DNA from: Undaria pinnatifida
Lineage: Eukaryota > Sar > Phaeophyceae > Laminariales > Alariaceae
Length of the DNA: 64,000 nt
Direction: 5' to 3'
Assembly: GCA_012845835.1 (NCBI GenBank)
Contig: JABAKD010000012.1
Location: forward strand, 4,603,174 to 4,667,173
The notes under the pieces: model-generated
What the model saw: only the letters and a program-made list of their open reading frames with translations
What the model was told of the DNA's origin: nothing
The model's database searches: none
In this document: piece by piece, positions 43,929 through 55,875 of the stretch
How positions within the stretch are numbered: the stretch's first letter is position 1
Layout of the letters: every line of letters begins with the position of its first letter
Position numbers and translations under genes: made by a program

Positions 43929-45190
43929 CCTCACCGTACCTTCCAGCTAAACACCGCAGTCAGGCCAGGCCTCAGTAGCTGTGCGCTTGCCTGTACTACA
44001 GCGCCAAGCTTACCGCCTACAGGACAAGAGCCTTTACTCCTCTCTTCTGCACCATATTGCTTCTACTGGGAGCTTACCAGGTAACCAATACACCGGCCTC
44101 AGGCCTCCTTCATCATGGGTCTGCACCATCGTCATCAATGATACAAGAGGGCTTGACGCTCTACGAGCAAGTTCACGGGACGGTGAACGGAATCGTAGTT
44201 TGCCTCACCGTACTTTCCAGCTAACACAGCAGTCAGTCCGCGTCCACGCCTCAGTAGCTGTACGCTTGCCTGTACTACAGCGCCAAGCTTACCGCCTGCA
44301 GGTCAAGGGCCCTTCACTCCTCTCTTCTCCACCATCATTCTTCTACTACGGCGAGCTTATCAATGATGTGGGAGGGCTTGATGCTCTACGAGCAAGTTCA
44401 CCGGACAGTGAACTATAGCGTTGTTTGCCTCATCGTACTTTCCAGCTAAACACAGGAGTCAGTCCACGCCCACGCCTCAGTAGCTGTACGCTTGCCCGTA
44501 CTACAGCGCTAAGCTTACCGCCTGCTGGTCAAGGGCCCTTCACTCCTCTCTTCTCCACCATCATTCTTCTACTACGGCGAGCTTATCAATGATGTGGGAG
44601 GGCTTGATGCTCTACGAGCAAGTTCACCGGACAGTGAACTATAGCGTTGTTTGCCTCATCGTACTTTCCAGCTAACACAGCAGTCAGTCCGCGTCCACGC
44701 CTCAGTAGCTGTACGCTTGCCTGTACTACAGCGCCAAGCTTACCGCCTGCAGGTCAAGGGCCCTTCACTCCTCTCTTCTCCACCATCATTCTTCTACTAC
44801 GGCGAGCTTATCAATGATGTGGGAGGGCTTGATGCTCTACGAGCAAGTTCACCGGACAGTGAACTATAGCGTTGTTTGCCTCATCGTACTTTCCAGCTAA
44901 ACACAGGAGTCAGTCCACGCCCACGCCTCAGTAGCTGTACGCTTGCCCGTACTACAGCGCTAAGCTTACCGCCTGCTGGTCAAGGGCCCTTCACTCCTCT
45001 CTTCTCCACCATCATTCTTCTACTAATGGGAGCTTATCAGGTAATCAATACACCGTCCTCAGGCCTCAAACATCATGGGTCTACACCATCATCACTGATA
45101 TATGGGAGGGCTTGATGCTCGTCGAGCAAGTTCACCGGGCAGTGAACCACAGCGGTTGTCTCACCGGACTTTCCAGCTAAACACAGCGAG
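43929..45190 (+). repeat. ~225-bp satellite with A-B higher-order repeat
   Basis: Units start CGTACTTTCCAGCTAA at 43936, 44209, 44434, 44660, 44885 and about 45165 (periods 273, 225, 226, 225, 280). Type A has CAGTCCGCGTCCACGCC and GCCTGCAGGTCAAGG. Type B has CAGTCCACGCCCACGCC and GCCTGCTGGTCAAGG. The order A-B-A-B in the middle means a 451-bp dimer was duplicated. Identical 72-residue frames at 44206 and 44651 regions are repeat copies. Confidence 0.9.
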
Positions 45191-45600
45191 CGGTCAGACC
45201 GAACCTCAGTAATAATAATAGCTGTACGCTTGTCTGTACTACAGTGCCAAGCTTACTGCCTGTACTTTCTCGTGGATCCTTTGCTCGGGAAAGATTAATC
45301 AATAATGTTCCCATCATTTGTTTAAGGTAATAGAGCACCGCGGTGCTTTTTCTCGGTAAAGGTACGTGGGTACTATTGCGGTAAACATTTGACGGTAACG
45401 ATCCATCGCGGTATTTTTTTTTCGCGGTGGTAGCGGTAAAAGCAATGATTGATGTCGTGGTATCTTTGTTATTTCCGGTATGTGTTGATCTTTGTGGATG
45501 GTAACGATCCATCACGCACGGTATTTTTTTCTCGGTAACGGTAAAATCAATGATTGATGTCGTGGTATCTTTGTTATTTGTGTGTTGATCACGAATTGTC
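45191..45600. repeat. Two-copy ~105-bp duplication
   Basis: GGTAACGATCCATC, CGGTATTTTTTT, AATGATTGATGTCGTGG and TATCTTTGTTATT occur at about 45393-45493 and 45500-45590. The rest is unassigned. Confidence 0.75.
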
Positions 45601-45694
45601 TGGTCCAGCGAGCGACTGCTGTCCAGTTGTGAACAACAGCTCTGTCTGTTCGCGTGTTCTACCAGTCTGCCAGCACCGTCCCGTGCGGTATGTA

Positions 45695-46043
45695 CTTATC
45701 ACCTGGTTTCACCCCAACCCACATGGCAATCAAACGGATGTCAACAACACATCCATCCATCATTTGGAACGGGGATCGAAGATCCGGTTCACTTATCACC
45801 TGGTTTCACCCCAACCCACATGGCAATCAAACTGATATCAACAACACTTCCATCCATCATTTGGAGCGGGGATCGAAGATCCGGCTCTTCGACACAAACG
45901 AAAATGAGGCTATAATAGATTCCGCCACACCTAGCGATGAGGCTAAGAAGTCTCATTGCAAGAAAATGCAACCCTGTTGTCATAGAGCTCACAACCATGG
46001 GAGCTCGAGGTCAGGTAGGAATGTACCCACGGTCTACCAGTAG
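45695..46043 (+). pseudogene. Possible broken coding fragment with 97-bp duplication
   Basis: CTTATCACCTGGTTTCACCC to GAAGATCCGG is repeated in tandem (45695-45791 and 45792-45888). Ninety-seven is not a multiple of three, so the frame shifts between copies. After the second copy an open frame reads HLERGSKIRLFDTNENEAII, DSATPSDEAKKSHCKKMQPC and stops at 46043. It looks protein-like but I do not recognise it. Confidence 0.35.
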
Positions 46044-47029
46044 CAATTAGTCTACGAAAACACGAAGGGCGAGAGGCCACTGAGCGCAAGGAGGCGAAGG
46101 CAAACAAGAGAAAGATACAGGCGCGGAAACACAGCCAAAAAAGAAAGAAGGAACAACATGTCACTCTGTGAAAGCCAGACGAGTGTAGGGCCAGTAGCGC
46201 GGGGCCGAAGGGGCGAGCGGTCGGGCCGTTTGGCCGAAAGACAAGAGAGAAAGCAAGGCGTACCGCCTATAGCAACGTCAAAGTCCGCCATGTTGGACGT
46301 GTCAAGCTGGCGTGAGGGCATTGGTTGAGCGGCGAAAGAGAAATAACCAGCACGATCAGAAATAGGCAATCGTGGGGCCATGGTTCGAAAGACAGAAGAG
46401 AACGAGCCAGCAAACAAGATCAAGCACAGGGCACACTGCGTAAAACAATGCCAGGGTCCGCAAAGTTGGGCGCGTGGAATACTCTGACTTGAAGTGATTG
46501 GTCAAGAGGCAAAAGAGACATAACCATTACGCTGAGATGCAACAGCAAAGGAATCAAGGGCCGTATTGTGGAACCTAGGTGATAGGAGTCTAGCGCAAGG
46601 CTCTTGATCGAACTGTAGAACGGAGAACGGAGGTTACCAAATCAACTCGCGATAACTCAAAGAAGGACAACAACGAGAAGGTGGCACGGACAACACCAAA
46701 ACGGTCTTACTGGAGGCGTGAGATACGGCGGAAAGCTGAAGCGAGGGTCGACAACAGAGAGAGGGTGTATGTACCCTTCAAGCCAGCTGGGTACAAGACC
46801 AAGAAAATGATGACAAAAAACAATACGTGTGAGGTCACCAGACCAAAGCAATACGCAAACAAAGACGAAACTGAAACGTCGACGCAGAAATGCGGAAGGT
46901 ACTACGAGAAGCCAGAAAGAGAGTCGACGTCATGACACCTTTTTGAGAGGCTAGCTGATAACGGGAAAAGTGCCAGCAAGCGTAGCAAGGCCATTCAGTC
47001 TAATGCTGAGCGAAAAAAAGATGGACAGA
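46044..47029. other. Unassigned; diverged two-copy purine-rich repeat
   Basis: 46190-46350 and 46370-46520 are diverged copies (CGAAAGACA.AAGAGA, CAAAGTCCGCC.GTTGG). A Lys/Arg/Glu-rich 84-codon frame at 46681-46935 has no features I recognise. Confidence 0.45.
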
Positions 47030-47520
47030 CCACCGCCTTACTTACTGGGGGGCTTCCATCGTAGCGCGTTTGGGCCAAACTATTTTTTATGACACGTGCC
47101 ACGCTAGAGGTACAGTAGGGATTCCCCAATAAGGCGGCCTGACTGAGTAAGCGGTATCCCGATATAAGGCGGTCACAATCGTGGGACTGGGGAAGGGATT
47201 GCACTCACAACGTGGAAGGAATAAGGCGGCTTCCCTCCATAAGGCGGTCGTGTTGCTCTAGCACACCACCGCCTTATTGGGAGACCTCTATTATTGGAGC
47301 TCTTTTATCCTATTTTTCTTTCATGACATGTCGTACGACAGAGGTACAACAGTGGGGCTCCCCCAATAAGGCGGCCTGAATAAGGCGGTATCCCGATATA
47401 AGGCGGTCGAAATCGCGCGACTGGGGAAGGAATCACACTAATAAAGTAAACTGAATAAGGCGGTCTCCATCTGCAAGGCGGTCGGATTGCTCTAGCACAC
47501 CACCGCCTAATTGGGAAACC
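47030..47520. repeat. AATAAGGCGG-rich tandem repeat, two units
   Basis: Two ~240-bp units built from AATAAGGCGGTC/CCACCGCCTTATTGG words in both orientations (CACCACCGCCTTA at 47030, 47270 and 47505). Could form hairpins. 47521-47890 shows nothing. Confidence 0.8.
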
Positions 47521-47891
47521 ACTATTAATACTACTATCGTAGCACTTATTGGGCTAAAATATTGTCTTCTGCGTGACGGGGAGGACTCTCCTTATTCCAA
47601 AGTCCTCGGGAATGACGTTCTTGTTTTGCAATCTTATTGTTGATTTTTGTATACCTAGGCCATGGGATAGTTCATCGGGTATGTATTGTTGATTTATGCC
47701 TGTGCACAACTCTGATTTACTATATATATGGTGTTCAGATGTGTGTGACTGCATATAATCTACGGAGATGGTAGAGTAGAACTATTGATATGATTGGCGG
47801 GTCCCAACCTTTGATGTGTTCGGTGTTGAGCCCCCTTTGGCTCAGTGCATGTTCAGAGTGGTCTTCATCAATCACGCATCATAGCGCTTTC

Positions 47892-48105
47892 ATTTTTTTT
47901 TTTTTTATCCTCCGGCGGATGGGGAAAAATATATATAGCTGAATGAGCTCACCACGCTTCAACGTACTTTAATGCATGTATGTATGTCGTGTGCCAATTT
48001 TAACTCAATATTTGTATTTCGCAATCCAGCGCTATAGCTGGCGTAACCTTCAGTTCCCGTGCTAACGACAGCGTGAGCTGTGTCCCTATATCGGCGGAGT
48101 TTCTG
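47892..48105 (-). mobile_element. SINE-like retroposon, copy 3
   Basis: T15 then ATCCTCCGGCGGATGGGG, CTCACCACGCTTCAACGTA, GTCGTGTGCCAATTTTAACT and GCGTGAGCTGTGTCCCTATA. Same orientation as the other copies. No clear target duplication. Confidence 0.75.
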
Positions 48106-48374
48106 AGTTCCTAACAATCAGATATCGGACAGATTTATCTATATTAATTCATGATATACATATTATTCATGATATGTATATTCAGGGAGAACAGATAGAT
48201 GATGCCTGGTCTACACCTCGCCCAAAACCTGACCATTTTTAGTGAAGAAAACAAGATCACATTACAGGACATATCCTTATAGTCTATATATTGGTGCCAC
48301 TTACCGGGTTACTTCCGACTTGGCTAAACCCACAGGAGTATCATACATAGTCTAAATATTATAATGTTATATAT

Positions 48375-49080
48375 TATAAAAATTAAAATACACTCCAGCT
48401 GTGAGATCGAATATTTTGTCGAAACTCGTATTTGCAAGCTGTGTGTGATACTCCGATCGCGCGTATCACGGGTTGTGTGTCCTCATTAAGGATATAGATC
48501 GGCGACTCCCCTTGCAACTAGAGTGTAGCTATCAGGGTCAACAGGGTGATGTTAGGCAGTCACAGAGGTGCGCGGAAACTATAAAACCCGTTTCTGAGGG
48601 GGACAAAATCTGACAGCTGTGGAGGGAAATGCATCATATTATTATATCAAAAAAATTAAAATACACTCCAGCTGTGAGATCGAATATTTTGTCGAAACTC
48701 ATCTTTGCAAGCTGTGTGTGATACTCCGATCGCGCGTATTACGGGTTGTGTGTCCTCATTAAGATATGTATATTTTTTTTTCATTTTTTAACGTGTTCAA
48801 AAAAGGGTGTTAAATATATATTATAAAAAATGAAAATACACTCCAGCTGTGAGATCGAAGATTTCGTCGAAACTCATCTTTGCAAGCTGTGTGTGATACT
48901 CCGATCGCGCGCATTACGAGTTGTGTGTCCTCATTAAGGATATAGGTCGGCGACTCCCCTTACAACTACAGTGTAGCTATCAGGGTCAACAGGGTGATTT
49001 TAGTTAGTCTGTGCGCGGAAACTATAAAACCCGTTTCTGAGGGGGACAAAATCTGACAGCTGTGGAGGGAAATGTATCCT
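48375..49080 (+). repeat. Three-copy direct repeat (270, 120 and 255 bp)
   Basis: AAAATACACTCCAGCTGTGA, AAGCTGTGTGTGATACTCCG and GTGTGTCCTCATTAAG occur at about 48380, 48655 and 48830; the middle copy is short. The downstream half (AACCCGTTTCTGAGGGGG) is in copies 1 and 3. A diverged relative lies at 49975-50100. Confidence 0.85.
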
Positions 49081-49244
49081 TTTATCAAGTGAATCTTGTA
49101 AGTCGAATAACCGGTGAGAGGGGGGGGCGGAGTTTTGAAGGACGTGGGGGCCTGGTTTTGATCAAAAGCGAGCGGGTTTGGAGGGGGGGGGGGGGGGGGG
49201 ATAATATGTAAAAACAAGCGACCAGTGTATCACGCATCTTGCAA

Positions 49245-49290
49245 AGATGAGCATCGGCCCTAAATTTGTCGAACTCGCAGCTGACGAAGC
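49245..49290 (+). repeat. FVEL-motif dispersed repeat, copy 3
   Basis: AAAGATGAGCATCGGCCC and AAATTTGTCGAACTCGCAG read KMSIGPKFVELAADEA. Confidence 0.5.
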
Positions 49291-49316
49291 ATTTAGAATG
49301 TGTCGTACCAGTATAA

Positions 49317-49565
49317 TTTAAATGTACCAACGTATCTTTTCTTCAGTTTTCAAGAGCTTTTTCCCCCTTCCAACTTTCTGCACACCTGGGATTCGAAGTC
49401 AACCACGTCCTGGAGGGGAATCTTGTCTATATGCATGATCTGTGTGACCTACAGTATATAGATGATGTTACCGGGTGGAGGCCGGACGACCTGAATGATA
49501 TATTAATAGCACATGGTTCCTGGGTTGAATCTGTACCGCACAGATCCTGCCTAATTTGGGATTAA
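49317..49565 (+). pseudogene. Open coding-like fragment without a start
   Basis: An 82-codon frame from a stop at 49314 to TAA at 49563-49565 has no ATG until residue ~43. It reads SPFQLSAHLGFEVNHVLEG then YMHDLCDLQYIDDV, GWRPDDLNDILIAHGSWVES. The composition is protein-like, and it lies just after FVEL copy 3. It could be an exon or a decayed element gene. Confidence 0.35.
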
Positions 49566-49629
49566 ATTAAATAAGGGTTTTTGGGAGTCATATTCTACAT
49601 CTATCTATGGGTTGCTCAGGTCGTGCCAA

Positions 49630-49905
49630 GAGATTGCATCGGCACTATGGAGAGCAGTGGCACTATTCAATCGGCACTTACTTGTTGAGAGAAGATCCGT
49701 AGCGCTATTCAACCGGCTCTATAGAGAGCAGGCACTCTAACTATAGTGCCAATTCAACCGGCACTACTATAGAGAGCAGTGGCATTATTCAACCGGAAAA
49801 AATATTGAGCAGTGTCACTATTCAACTAGCACTATACAGAGAGCAATGGCAATATTCAATCAGCACTATACAGAGAAGTCGCACTATTTAGACGGCGCTA
49901 TCGGG
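49630..49905 (+). repeat. R3 motif cluster
   Basis: About nine degenerate 28-32-bp units such as GCACTATAGAGAGCAGTGGC and ATTCAACCGGCACTA. The same words occur at 28470-28640, 51795-52225 and 62700-62880. Confidence 0.8.
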
Positions 49906-50635
49906 AGCCCCCCACTGTCAACGACCCAGTGCTTGCCGTACGCAACATGGACGCATTGTTTCTATTAAAAATTACAATACACTACTTCGTACAGCAGCTG
50001 CGAGATCGAGGATTTTCGTACTACTAATATTTGGAAGCTGTGTGCGTGAAATTCCGATCGATCGCGCCTGATACGGAGTGTGTGTGTCCTCATGAGGGAT
50101 GTACCTGGTAGGTCTGTATATTATGCCACGACGGTTGGTGGTGTAAAATACAAAATACCGTATCGACCCAGCTATATATATAAAAAAACGCGAGGGAGAA
50201 TTCAAATATTACCTTCATTTAGCGGTCGTCAAAGTAATTTGTGGACCGAAGGAACGACGAAAAACGACCTCGCTTTTTCTTTCGCCAAGAAGAAAAAGAC
50301 CGAGCAACCAGCAGACGCACAAAAAGCACGACGTTCTTAGTTAGCTTCGAACTAAGAAAAAACGTGTTTGCTGCTGCTGTGCGATTGTGTTCTTAGTTAG
50401 CTTCGAACAAAGAAAAAACGTTTTCACTGCTGCTAGCAGCTGTGCGTTTGCTGGTTGTTCAATCGTCATGTGGACCAAGGAAGAACGACGCCGGTTTTGG
50501 GGTATAAAATGAAACAGGGAAAAAAAAAAACTGACCTCGTTCCTTGCCTTGGCCCAGACATAAAATATATTGCGTAACCAAGCAAAACGCACAGTAGTAA
50601 GCACACGGCGACGCGTATGCTACGATAATGATAGA
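49906..50635. other. Unassigned; diverged repeat copy and 62-bp duplication
   Basis: 49975-50100 is a relative of 48380. 50338-50450 holds two copies of TTCTTAGTTAGCTTCGAAC, AAGAAAAAACG. No gene seen. Confidence 0.5.
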
Positions 50636-51080
50636 GGTGTTAAGGTATACCCTTTTTGGTAAAATGCCTTTTATGAATGACGGGGGGGGCTCCTTCGCCT
50701 TCAAAATCGTCGGAAATACACTCTATTAAGGTATACCTTTTTTTGGCGAAAATTGTTTCCGAATGACGGGGCGGTTCCTTCACCCTTAAAATCGTCGGAA
50801 ATAGAGGTATTAAGGTACACCTTATTTAGGCGATTTTTTTTTTCTGAATGACGGGGGGGGGCTCCTTAACCCTCAATATCGTTGGAAATAGAGGTATTAA
50901 GGTACCAGGTATACATTTTTTTTGCGAAAATGTTTCTAAATGACGGAGGGGCTCCTTAACCCTCCATCGTCCGAAAATTAACTATTCTCATTTTTCACGA
51001 TCTGATTTGTTTTTTGATAATACCTAGGGCATAGATTTGGTCATCCATCGGATTGCACTTTCGGTTTTTTATCCAAAAAA
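50636..51080 (-). repeat. R1 array reversed (4 units) plus Module M
   Basis: Four reversed R1 units (GGTATACCTTTTTTTGGCG, GAATGACGGGG, CTCCTTAACCCTC) then reversed Module M to 51080. Confidence 0.85.
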
Positions 51081-51298
51081 TAAGGCTTCGCCTCAGAAGG
51101 CATACGAGAGCTTCTCGAGCCGCCACCCCCCACAATAAAAAATGCGCTTTTACCTTTTACTGGTATCAATATTATCATGTTTGGATGTGCAGCACGAATT
51201 TCAATGTCGGCTATCATCCATAAATATTGCCAACAAAAAAGTACACGTTCACCATAGGAAAATACTAGACAAAACAGGAAACCTGTTAAACACGAGGT

Positions 51299-51607
51299 CT
51301 ACGTATGTATACACTCTGCATCCCAATGGTGGAACGCGTCCTGTGTGCCTGTAATGCCTGGACATGTGAGCAAGATATTCATCGTCCGGGTATACCCAAC
51401 CGCCCCCTCTCCCCCGGCGGTTGCAGCGTAAACGATGCCGTACATTCCGCTGGCGTTGGGGCACCTCTTCAGGTTGATGAGCTGGGCTCTAGTGGCATTG
51501 CCCAGCCCACCCACCTGAGTGGGCTCTCTGACCATTGCAGAGTACGGCGTAGTCCGCGCTGGCTCCACTTGGGTGGGTGGCATTGTAAAAATACTCAATA
51601 ATGCCAT
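51299..51607 (-). CDS. Doubtful open frame, unknown
   Basis: The minus frame reads MALLSIFTMPPTQVEPARTT, then GLGNATRAQLINLKRCPNAS and GMYGIVYAATAGG. An antisense frame of equal length exists. No family recognised and no supporting splice signals; reported only because the sequence is not low complexity. Confidence 0.2.
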   Translation of the reverse strand: MALLSIFTMPPTQVEPARTTPYSAMVREPTQVGGLGNATRAQLINLKRCPNASGMYGIVYAATAGGEGAVGYTRTMNILLTCPGITGTQDAFHHWDAECIHT

Positions 51608-51794
51608 GTATAAACCAATCTGGGAGCAAATTTAAAAGGAACGTTTTTTGTTCAAATTAATACGCCCATGGGCCGTATATTTTGCGTCCAGAATGGTATG
51701 ATACCTGGTATCATAGTGACTATGGACCGAAATCGATCGCGGCATCTTTGTACACTTTTTCATGAACTCGTCTTGTTGACCGTGCCTGCCTGGT

Positions 51795-52225
51795 ACTACA
51801 TCATAGTGCAGTAGAGTTTCCTCTACAGTGTTGGTTGAGTAGTGCCGGGTGCCTTCTATAGTGTCGGTGGAGTAGTGCATTTTTCCTTCTATGGTACCGG
51901 TTGAGTAGTGCCGGTTGCCCTTGTAGTGCTTGTGAAACGCTTGGGACGGGAGCAAACAACAAGTAGCATGGCAGTAACAGAAGTACCGGCGGTGGCCTCG
52001 GTAGTGCCGGTACTTCTGTTGGCACATACATACCGGCGTTATAGAGGGACCACTTGTGTAGAGCGCTGGAGGGCTCCCTATAGTGGCAGTTGACTAATGC
52101 CAACTTTCTCTATAGTGCCGGTTGAACCGTGCGCTCCTCTATACAAAGCTGGTTGAATGATGACACCGCTGTCTATATGGTCGATACAAAAGTGGCAATT
52201 CTCTGTTCCCTATAGTGCCGATTAA
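51795..52225. repeat. R3 motif cluster
   Basis: Many units such as TATAGTGCCGGTTGAGTAGT and GTAGTGCCGGTTGCCCT, with some in reverse (51960-52030). Confidence 0.8.
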
Positions 52226-52416
52226 AGCAAAACAACACCTGGTACTTTGTATTGAGCTGTGAAATCACTTGGCATAATAGTGCCAGATCCTCCTTACAAA
52301 AAAACATTTAAGTTTAGAATACCAATTGCCGAATACTGGCAAAACCATAAATCTGCCCGGTGAATATTGGGCTCAAAACCACATTAGGCCGGCCAAACCA
52401 ATTGACCCAAATGTAC

Positions 52417-53500
52417 GCTGCCGTAGCCCCGGTGACCGTCGGGCCGGAGGGCGTGCCGGCTAGCGCTGGGTTTGGAGTTAAATTGACACACGACATGTAT
52501 AGAAAATGGAAGTGTGGTGAGCTAAAGCTTTGTTTTGGTGCCCGTCCGCTGCAGGACAAAAAAAGCAAAAAAACGTACAAGTAGAGAAGGTTTGTTTGCA
52601 GATTCGCCCGGTGGGCCGTGTTGTCTTTCGCGCTATGCGATAAGTAGCCGTTGGTTGGGTTTTGTTTAGTGGGTGCGCTATAGAGCAAGTCCCACACTAC
52701 CCGGAGGGCTGTATCCTCCGGGTGGCTATCTCCACCGCACCTGATCCCCAGTTGGAGGTTATTGGCTGGGAAGGGGGGGGTTCAGGTCGGGTCGACATAC
52801 TCACGCGTCCGTAGGCTATATAGGCGGCTTGCGCTGCCGTAGCCCCGGTGACCGTCGGGCCGGAGGGCGTGCCGGCTAGCGCTGGGTTTGGAGTTAAATT
52901 GACACACGACATGTATAGAAAATGGAAGTGTGGTGAGCTAAAGCTTTGTTTTGGTGCCCGTCCGCTGCAGGACAAAAAAAGCAAAAAAACGTACAAGTAG
53001 AGAAGGTTTGTTTGCAGATTCGCCCGGTGGGCCGTATTGTCTTTTGCGCTATGCGATAAGTAGCCGTTGGTTGGGTTTTGTTTAGTGGGTGCGCTATAGA
53101 GCAAGTCCCACACTACCCGGAGGGCTGTATCCTCCGGGTGGCTATCTCCACCGCACCTGATCCCCAGTTGGAGGTTATTGGCTGGGAAGGGGGGGGTTCA
53201 GGTCGGGTCGACATACTCACGCGTCCGTAGGCTATATAGGCGGCTTGCGCTGCCGTAGCCCCGGTGACCGTCGGGCCGGAGGGCGTGCCGGCTAGCGCTG
53301 GGTTTGGAGTTAAATTGACACACGACATGTATAGAAAATGGAAGTGTGGTGAGCTAAAGCTTTGTTTTGGTGCCCGTCCGCTGCAGGACAAAAAAAGCAA
53401 AAAAACGTACAAGTAGAGAAGGTTTGTTTGCAGATTCGCCCGGTGGGCCGTGTTGTCTTTCGCGCTATGCGATAAGTAGCCGTTGGTTGGGTTTTGTTTA
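52417..53500 (+). repeat. 416-bp tandem array related to the SINE
   Basis: Units start GCTGCCGTAGCCCCGGTGAC at 52417, 52833 and 53249 and are almost identical. The third unit is cut by the gap. Part of each unit (about 52460-52580 in the first) matches the SINE in sense orientation: GTTAAATTGACACACGACAT, GGAAGTGTGGTGAGCTAAAG, then CGTCCGCTGCAGGACAAAA and an A-rich tail. Repeated minus frames (99-138 codons) are copies of one another and not called genes. Confidence 0.9.
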
Positions 53501-54000
53501 NNNNNNNNNNNNNNNNNNNNNNNNNNNNNNNNNNNNNNNNNNNNNNNNNNNNNNNNNNNNNNNNNNNNNNNNNNNNNNNNNNNNNNNNNNNNNNNNNNNN
53601 NNNNNNNNNNNNNNNNNNNNNNNNNNNNNNNNNNNNNNNNNNNNNNNNNNNNNNNNNNNNNNNNNNNNNNNNNNNNNNNNNNNNNNNNNNNNNNNNNNNN
53701 NNNNNNNNNNNNNNNNNNNNNNNNNNNNNNNNNNNNNNNNNNNNNNNNNNNNNNNNNNNNNNNNNNNNNNNNNNNNNNNNNNNNNNNNNNNNNNNNNNNN
53801 NNNNNNNNNNNNNNNNNNNNNNNNNNNNNNNNNNNNNNNNNNNNNNNNNNNNNNNNNNNNNNNNNNNNNNNNNNNNNNNNNNNNNNNNNNNNNNNNNNNN
53901 NNNNNNNNNNNNNNNNNNNNNNNNNNNNNNNNNNNNNNNNNNNNNNNNNNNNNNNNNNNNNNNNNNNNNNNNNNNNNNNNNNNNNNNNNNNNNNNNNNNN
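53501..54000. other. Assembly gap (500 N)
   Basis: Exactly 500 N, probably a placeholder of unknown true length, between a tandem array and the interior of a LINE. Frames spanning it are meaningless. Confidence 0.99.
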
Positions 54001-55875
54001 ACATCAAAGACGAGGAAGTTCGACTGGGGATAATGCCCTCATCCGCGAGCGGTGTGTGAGGTGGTTTCACAAACAGCTTAACACCAAGTCGCCGACGCTT
54101 GGACCCGAGGCATTGTGGACGAGCTTAAGCAGGGCCCCGTGCAGATCACATAAGTCTGTCTAGGCACGAAATAGAGGAGGCGATCGTGCTTTGGCGAACC
54201 GGAAGGCGGTAGGGCCCGATGGTCTCCCGGCCGAGCCCTTGAAGGTTTTGGCCGACGAAGGAGAAGTGGACACTATCGGAAAGTTCCACGGTATCATCGT
54301 CGCTGTGTGGAGGGGAGGTGGCGTGACGCAACAATGGAAAGATGCAACGATTAAGTTGTTTCACAAGAAGAAACATCGCAATGAGTGTGGCAATTGTCGT
54401 GGCATTCCCTCGTGGCTCACGCCAGCAAAGTACTCCTCAAAGTCATCGCGGGTCACGTGAGTGTATTGCGAACGCAACAACATTCTGCCGGAGGAACAGT
54501 GTGGGTTCAGACCCCAACGCTCGACGGTTGATATGATGTTCGTAGTACGACGACTGCAGGAATGGCGCGGAAAGAAGGACACCCCTTGTACTTGTGCTTT
54601 ATCGACCTCACCAAAGCATATGACTCCGTCGACCGAACCTTCTGTGGGATGTCCTTGCTCGTTTTGGCGTGCCACCGAGAATGCTCGCCGTCAATTGCCA
54701 ATTCGACGACGGCATGCAAGCATGCGTGCGGCTGGATGATGGAGAGTGCTCGGATACGCTCGACGTAGGTCTCAGGCAAGGATGCGTGCTCGCGCCAATG
54801 CTGTTCAACATGTTTTTCACGGCGGTACTGCGTGTGGCCGAGAAACGCTTCCTCGCTGATGCAGCCATCACGGACCACATAGTGCAGCTCCAAAAAAAAA
54901 AGGAGAAAGGCGAGAAGAAAGGCATTTCACGCACAGACAAAGTCGACGGGCGGAGGGGGAAGGAGGAGGAGGTGCAGAGATTGTGGGGTATGCTGTACGC
55001 GGACGATGCGGCATCGCATCGCGATCACCAGAAGGGCTGGAGAGGACGATGACGGTGATCGTGACTGCGTGCTCGCCGTTCGGGCTGACGGTCTCCGAGG
55101 CGAAAACAGAGATAATGTGCCTGCAAACGAAAGGCGGGGGGAAGGTGCCGTTCACCATCAATACAGCCGGTCAGGTATACAAACAAACAATCGAGTTTGT
55201 GTACTTGGGCGGGGCTATCACCGCAGGCAGAGAACTTAGCATTGAAATAACGCGGCGTCTCAGAGGGCCCGGGCATGCTTCCAGCGGTACAAGATGGAAA
55301 TCTATGATCGCCGGGTGTGCGCTTACGGTTGAAGGTGCGGTTGCTGAAAGCTCAGGTGGTCGAGACACTTCCTTACGGTTGAAACGTGGAGCCCGAAGAA
55401 GCCTGACTATGACAGGCTACAACAGGTTCACCACTCCGTGCTCCTCGATGCCTTGGATGGCGGAAACGGAAGCGCGACGACCACCCCCTATCGTACGCTG
55501 ACGCGCTTGCCAAGACAGCTCCGAGAGCATAGATGCGATAGTGCGCAAACGGAGGATATTGTTTGCGGGATTCGTAGCACGTATGGGGGAGGAGCGTCTT
55601 CACAGAGGGTGATTTGGGGAGCTTGTTGGGGGTAAGGGTTACTCAGGGGGGCAAGAGAAGGACTGGTTGGCTCATCTGAAGGAGGATATGTCGGTCTTTG
55701 GAATGAAATTCGAAGGGCGGCGAAAGGCTGCTTGGAAGGCCGGCAAATGGTTTCGACGAGTAGAGAAGGGAGTCGAGTTGTTCATGCGGGATTGGCATGG
55801 AACGGAGAGACGCAAAGCTACAGAGCGACGCGCAAAGGCTGCGGCAGCGCCATCCACCGTCGGCATCTCTATGCG
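54001..55875 (+). pseudogene. LINE (non-LTR retrotransposon) reverse transcriptase, decayed
   Basis: Homology jumps between all three plus frames. In order: LIRERCVRWFHKQL (~54040); NRKAVGPDGLPAEPLKVL (54194); [20 protein letters not shown] (54498); [14 protein letters not shown] (~54600); [17 protein letters not shown] (~54768); LYADDA, the catalytic Tyr-x-Asp-Asp box (54996-55007); FGLTVSEAKTEIMCLQTK (~55080); IEFVYLGGAITAGRELSIE (~55190); then the connection region, and GMKFEGRRKAAWKAG to RRAKAAAAPSTVG (55700-55860). These are the blocks of the reverse transcriptase of LINE elements. An endonuclease domain should lie upstream, in or beyond the gap. Many frameshifts make it inactive. Confidence 0.9.

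Noticed and set aside
52420-53412. Spliced-leader RNA or 5S array from the CCGTAGCCCC word in the 416-bp units
   Set aside because: The sequence after CCGTAGCC does not match a known spliced leader, and no 5S blocks are present.
53367-54070. Frames of 179-230 codons across the N gap
   Set aside because: They consist almost wholly of unknown residues from the 500-N gap.
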